DNA of 64,000 nucleotides from Capitella teleta. Lineage: Eukaryota; Annelida; Polychaeta; Capitellidae. Made by a program: the position numbers and the translations under genes. Positions 59,064 through 64,000 of the stretch are shown one piece after another. Each line of letters starts with the position of its first letter. Positions within the stretch are counted from its first letter, which is position 1. The stretch covers positions 2,258 through 66,257 of the forward strand of contig KB311569.1 of NCBI GenBank assembly GCA_000328365.1. The letters run 5' to 3'. The notes under the pieces are model-generated. The model saw only the letters and a list, made by a program, of their open reading frames with translations, was not told the origin of the DNA and ran no database searches.

Positions 59064-61745
59064 TCCTTTGTACCTGAGATACAAGTACTTAGTACCATAG
59101 AAGTACTAGAATGACTGTGCAATGTTAAAGTGCCGATTCACAGTAGCTTGAATTTAAGAGAACTATTATAGGCTATTTATAGCATAAAGCACCAGCACAT
59201 CGAGTTTTCATTGAGCTGTTCGTATTGCGAAGTCCCCTTAAATCTGGCTTCAATTCTGACCGATCACCTGCCCCCTATAAGCATTCTAGTTACTCCTGCT
59301 TTATATTTCTATGATGATAACCTACCTTCTATGATACTACCTGCAAATTGCAGAAATAATATCATGCGAGCGATAAATCAAAGAACCTGGGTGTATGATA
59401 ATAATTATTTGTAAGACTAATAATTCTCCCAAATCCTTCGATTAATGTACCTTTATTTTTTTTTTTCTTTAAACACGGAATGCTTAATTATTAATTATGT
59501 GCTTATTATTAGGCAAATAATAATAATATATATATAAAAGATTCATCAACGTCTCAAAAATCCACAAATAATGAATTTTCACCACTACAAATAGGGGTAG
59601 AGATGGCTCAAAAGCTCATGTGCACCGAAATTGCCTTTGATCATACAATACGTGAGCGTGTGAATTGAAGACAAGAAAAGAAAACATTGAAAACAGTGGA
59701 AGAAGAAAAAAAGAGGCTAAAATAATTATGGACATGTGTAATTATGACATGTGTAATTTTGATTTACAAAGACGTATACAAATAATAGAATATTAGTAAA
59801 CATGTACAATAATGATGTAGACAAAAAACATAGGAATACAAGAGACAATATTAGGATATTTATGATTTAATACCGAGGTTAATTCCTAGGCACATGATTA
59901 TATCACATTTATATTATATCATGAAAGATTTTTTTTTTTTTTTGCATATCACATATCCTTGGAATTTGAGAAAAAAAAGTCGTGAAGTATTCAAGTCTGA
60001 ACAAAGTATTTTGTAATTTTTTGTAATTTTGTAAATTTGTAATTTTATTTTTTTATGTGATGTATAGGATTTTGTTGTTGTATAACATTGATTGAGAAGA
60101 TGAATACCCAAGCTAACCGTATATTTTTATCTTACAAGATTCTTATTTTAGTTTTTGATTTTTTCTCATAATACCATTATGTCATTGAATAAAGTAGACA
60201 TAATTATGTGACAGAGTACAAGTAAGAAACCCATAGTATTTGCATGCTCAAGTGATGGTCTCAGGATCCAGGTTCGCTATATGAATCAAGATAGGTCGTT
60301 GGAATTAAATTTCCAGGAGGTCACTAAATTGTCCACCCAATATAAGGGATACACAACCTTAAGTGCATGGTTATACAGAATCATAACGCAACTTTCGTTC
60401 CTATTACGTGTGCTATAACAAGGGCCGAGTGACTGGCGGAGCCTCGTGCATGCCTGCAATGTACCAGTGTACTGCTGACTTGTACTAGAAAACTGATATT
60501 TGATGCGAAAAGAGGGAAATCGCATTAAAGAAACCATTAGTTATAAATTTAGGGGAAGAGGCTTGGCGTTTGAATTAAGCAAATAATAAATAATTCATTA
60601 AAAGGTAAAAATATACAGCTTTTTTTTATTAGCATCTGTCGAGAAGTTCAGAGTAGAGAGAGCATTTCGTTCAATTTAACAAGCATTGGACGATCTGCAT
60701 GTCCTAGTAAAATACAGCGATGCAAGACAGAGTGCTATGAGAGATCTCGTTGATTGTCTAACGAGCAGACGACCGCCACACTACCAGTCGGAGCGGCCAA
60801 GTGGGTGTTACACAATGAGATCTCGGTCTCTCGGTGCAGTAGGCTTTGCTCTTTGAAATGAGGGCTGGACCAGTGCTGTTTATAGACGTGTACTCAGTTG
60901 TGCAAACACTAGAAACAAAACTGCATATACCAAGTGATCGAAGAACGGATTGCTGTACAAAATATCAATTGTCAAGAACAACACCCTCAAATTCACTGAC
61001 TCACGACTAGCATTTTCATATAATCATAACGCATATTCTCACATACGAATTTGAACATCACAACGCACTTTTGCCAACCAAGTGCTTCAAAATCATAACG
61101 CACCCAGGTCCTCTCATTGATGACATGTTGGCGGCAGAGCGCCTAATACAGACGAGAGACAAACACTGCCTGATCAAACCGAATGGGGCTCAATACATTG
61201 AGCAAATTTGCTCGAGTGTCATGTGGCTTATTCAAATGATGCATCGCACTTACAGAACGCGATGCTTTCCCTCAAGTGCCATCCAAACATCATCCATTTC
61301 GACTAATCTGTTCTGTCAATGCTGGATTACCAGAAACAAGCCCGTGCATTCAAAAGCAGTGAGCGTCTAATTGAATTTTCTGACATATAACGTGTTTAAT
61401 AAGTACTGGATTATAAATCGCGGGCTTTTTTTTATTTTTATTTTTTTCTCCTCTCTTAAAATCAAGTTCTCTTGTTTTCTGGAGGCACCGACTCGGTTGC
61501 ACTGCATTCTACATCAGGAAAATGTGATCAACGGAAAACAAAAAACAAAAAAAACACACACAGGCAAAATAGCAAAAATGTATATTTTTTAATTCGGGTG
61601 CAATAATAAATAATAGCAAATGAGAGAAAGGGAAAAGAAATTAACAATACAACAAATTCGCTTTTTCACTCATTTCAAAGAGTGAGAAAATCCAGCGACA
61701 GTTTTCATGAATATCACAAACGCATTCAATGAGATTCCGACTGAT
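59064..61745. other. Spacer between IDI1 and BAMBI
   Basis: AT-rich, no gene recognised. TCATAACGCA motif copies occur at 60381, 61024 and 61093. A T-rich run lies at about 61428-61450. The part next to 61745 is the 3' UTR of BAMBI. Confidence 0.5.
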
Positions 61746-63764
61746 TCAGACATCAGTTGCGGGCAGCAGAGGTCCCGGTCGGTGGTCAGCATCGCTCCAA
61801 GTGACCACAGAGCTGACCGCCTCCTCACTCCAAGGCCGAATTTTCTCGTACCCTTTTTTATCCAGTTTATTCACATATATTTTCGAATGCACCGGACACA
61901 CGCAGTCCTGGTGAGACGGAATGACCTTGACCGCGTCCGGTTGCTGCTGGAAATGGTCAGCGACGTACAAGCGAGCCTTGGTCAGCGAACTCTGCTGCCG
62001 CATCAACACCAGGTGGCGCTGGCGGCGACTGTCGGTTCGTAGCATCCGGATCGCCAGCAGCACAAGCATCACCAAGATGAAGCCACCGGCGATCGGCACT
62101 GCGATGACAGCAGCTTTGAACCACAGATCCCGCTGCGAAATGGTCATCCGGCTGCCGTCCGACGTCCAGGGAACCGTGTCCCTCGATCCGACATCAGCCC
62201 CAAACACGGCTTTATCTGGAAGAACGGGAGAGAAATATAATGATCATAACGGGATCTAGTGAAAAAGGAGAAACTTCGAGGAAAATGTCGAGTTTTTATC
62301 ATCAAAGGACTGATAGCGGATCGAGATTGGCGTCCAGATAGACGCCGTCGCCGGCCGGAGACGCCGGGTCTGGGCGCCATGTCGCCGCGTGCTCCGACAT
62401 GGCGGCGATCGAACAAGGACGTCGCTCTTATTGTTGAACAATCATGACAAGTAGGTCCGCGGCATATGTCATTGTACGATCGGCACAATCGTAGTCCATG
62501 ACGTCACAGAATTGTTCGAGACGCGCATCAATATTACGAAGACGCCTCTTAGAAGGAAAGGCGCTTGAGCGGTGGGTGCCTCCGAGGCGGATAAAAACCG
62601 GATTCGCTTTCCTCCGCGGCGACTGTTTACACAAAACAAGCCGATTCACAAGTACAAGATGAGTGTATCAGTGCGCCCAGTGTGCCGCCAGTCGGCATCG
62701 GGATGCGAGCGAGAACGATTGAGGAAGTAAATATTTTGACATTGGGGAATGAATGCTCTCTCGCTCGGGCCCATTCAGGCCGAGTGCTGGGAGCAGCGAG
62801 ATGGGAAGAAGCCAGGCTCGGGGAGGGGGAAGAAATTGTTAAGTACACCCACATCAGATTTGAAGAGAGGGTATTTCAATAAGTTCGGATTATGCGGCCG
62901 TAAGTCAACATTAAGGGAGTTTTCAGTGCACAAATATTGCCAGAGTCATTGAGATGAGACTCCAAGTCGAAAGAAAACTCTTCATCAGGCAGACAGCTTA
63001 GCCATCGAATCAGACGCTCGATCAAACTTGAATCCCAAGTGCACGCGTCCGGAAAGCGCGCTCAAGAGCGGTTATACCGGGTACTTCTAATGCATGCATC
63101 AAGGTACTACCGCTAGCCCCCGATAGGACGTCTCCCAACGGGAAACGGAGGCGCCATCCCTCTGCGAGGGAGCGAACGAATTCACTTCTGATCGCTAGCG
63201 GAGCGCGCATAAGCCGCATTCTGTCCGAAACCGCACCCCGTCGAGACTTAGAATAGCCGACATTTTGGGGTTTTAAAGTCGATAATCCGACAAGAAGAGA
63301 CCTTATTCAATGGTGCTTGAGTCCATCAACGAGACTAAATCTGCTTATAATTCAATTCTTCAAGAGCGGCTTGACTCGCGCTGCCAAGACTCGATTAAGC
63401 AGTACATCATTAATGCGTTATGATCGGGCAATTTATCAAAGTGCGTTATGATTACCTTTGCGATGACTGTCGTTGGCGCTGGCGATGTTAATGTCGACGT
63501 TTTCCTGGTAATTGCACATATCCTCGTTACAACACATGAGCAGCGGCCACTTCACATCGGGTCCGTTGCGGTTTTTGATAATATCTCCTCCTCGACTCTC
63601 GCACATCCTCCGATCCTCATCCGGAAGCGATTCGACGCATCCATGTTGAGACTTAGTGTCCATGGCGTCGTAAGACAACTGAGAGAAACATCGTCCGTTG
63701 GGAGATTTGCACATGTACCCAGTGCTCACACAGCTAGCGTCATTGCAATAACATCGCACATCAC
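61746..63764 (-). CDS. BAMBI: BAMBI-like TGF-beta pseudoreceptor, 5' partial
   Basis: Exons 63764-63456 and 62215-61746 join in phase 1, giving about 259 residues; the signal-peptide exon lies beyond base 64000. The extracellular part is a cysteine-rich activin-receptor-type domain starting RCYCNDASCVSTGYMCKS. It ends CCNEDMCNYQ, the three-finger CCxxxxCN signature. A single transmembrane helix follows after DLWFKAA (VIAVPIAGGFILVMLVLLAI), almost identical in pattern to vertebrate BAMBI. The short intracellular tail has no kinase domain and carries a Cys pair (DCVCPVHSK). BAMBI blocks BMP, activin and TGF-beta signalling by pairing with type I receptors, and enhances Wnt signalling. The intracellular tail is less conserved than the rest. 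Confidence 0.92.
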
Positions 63765-64000
63765 CTAGAAGCAGAGGAAAAAAATAATTATGCGAAGATG
63801 AGATAAAAATACAGCTTCGTCATATTTCACAATAAACCAAGCGTGTGTAGACATAATATCGTAAAACGCATCTGCATCTGTCCGTTTACAGTGCAACTTT
63901 TGCGAGGTTCATCTTTTTTCTTTTTCAATTTCTAATATATTTTTCCTCGCATCAGGCTCAACTCTAATGTAAACATTTCATTCGTCGAAAGCATTGAGCT
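63765..64000 (-). other. Intron of BAMBI
   Basis: Sequence upstream of the acceptor cttctag. No signal-peptide exon is found before the window ends. Confidence 0.6.

Overview
The window looks like nuclear DNA of a non-vertebrate animal. It is AT-rich, with compact genes of small phase-conserved exons, many microsatellites, Tc1/mariner and LINE fossils, and developmental bHLH genes. The gene set (neuroD, PTF1A/FERD3L-type bHLH genes, BAMBI, a SnoaL/NTF2-like protein, an L-galactose-dehydrogenase-like aldo-keto reductase) fits a marine deuterostome such as a lancelet or an ambulacrarian. A lophotrochozoan cannot be excluded, and the species cannot be named from sequence alone.

Layout. 1-2.1 kb: two Tc1/mariner remnants in opposite orientation. 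2.1-9.6 kb: no recognisable gene. 9.6-14 kb: neuroD (+), with a TATA/CCAAT promoter, a noncoding first exon and one coding exon. 20.2-21.4 kb: decayed CR1/L2-type LINE (-). 24.8-25.5 kb: an unrecognised 116-residue reading frame (-) beside a promoter-like CCAAT/TATA cluster. 27.5-28.5 kb: a complete four-exon SnoaL/NTF2-like gene (+). 28.6-29.9 kb: a broken intronless BTB-BACK-Kelch copy (+). 30-33 kb: dense simple repeats. 33.4-35.8 kb: PTF1A/FERD3L-type bHLH gene (-) with noncoding first exon and promoter. 40.6 kb: a 14-bp minisatellite. 42.5-43.7 kb: a second FERD3L-like bHLH gene (+, two exons). 44.2-48.8 kb: nine-exon aldo-keto reductase (-). 50.8-51.7 kb: last two exons of a multi-pass membrane protein (-). 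51.9-52.85 kb: a third Tc1/mariner copy (+) with both terminal inverted repeats. 55.5-58.9 kb: six-exon isopentenyl-diphosphate isomerase (-). 61.7-63.8 kb: BAMBI (-), with its first exon beyond the window.

The genes do not form one pathway. Three class A bHLH genes lie within about 34 kb. They are followed by metabolic genes and a TGF-beta pseudoreceptor. PTF1A, BAMBI and IDI1 are all on human chromosome arm 10p, so the order here may preserve old linkage.

The most unusual signal is a short dispersed motif, TCATAACGCA (often extended to AATCATAACGCAC). It occurs 16 times on the two strands, where about 0.1 is expected by chance. It is confined to 24-28.4 kb and 46-63.5 kb. Several copies sit directly at intron ends of the SnoaL-like, aldo-keto reductase and BAMBI genes, and one forms a tandem array starting at a splice donor. 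I do not recognise it as a known element.
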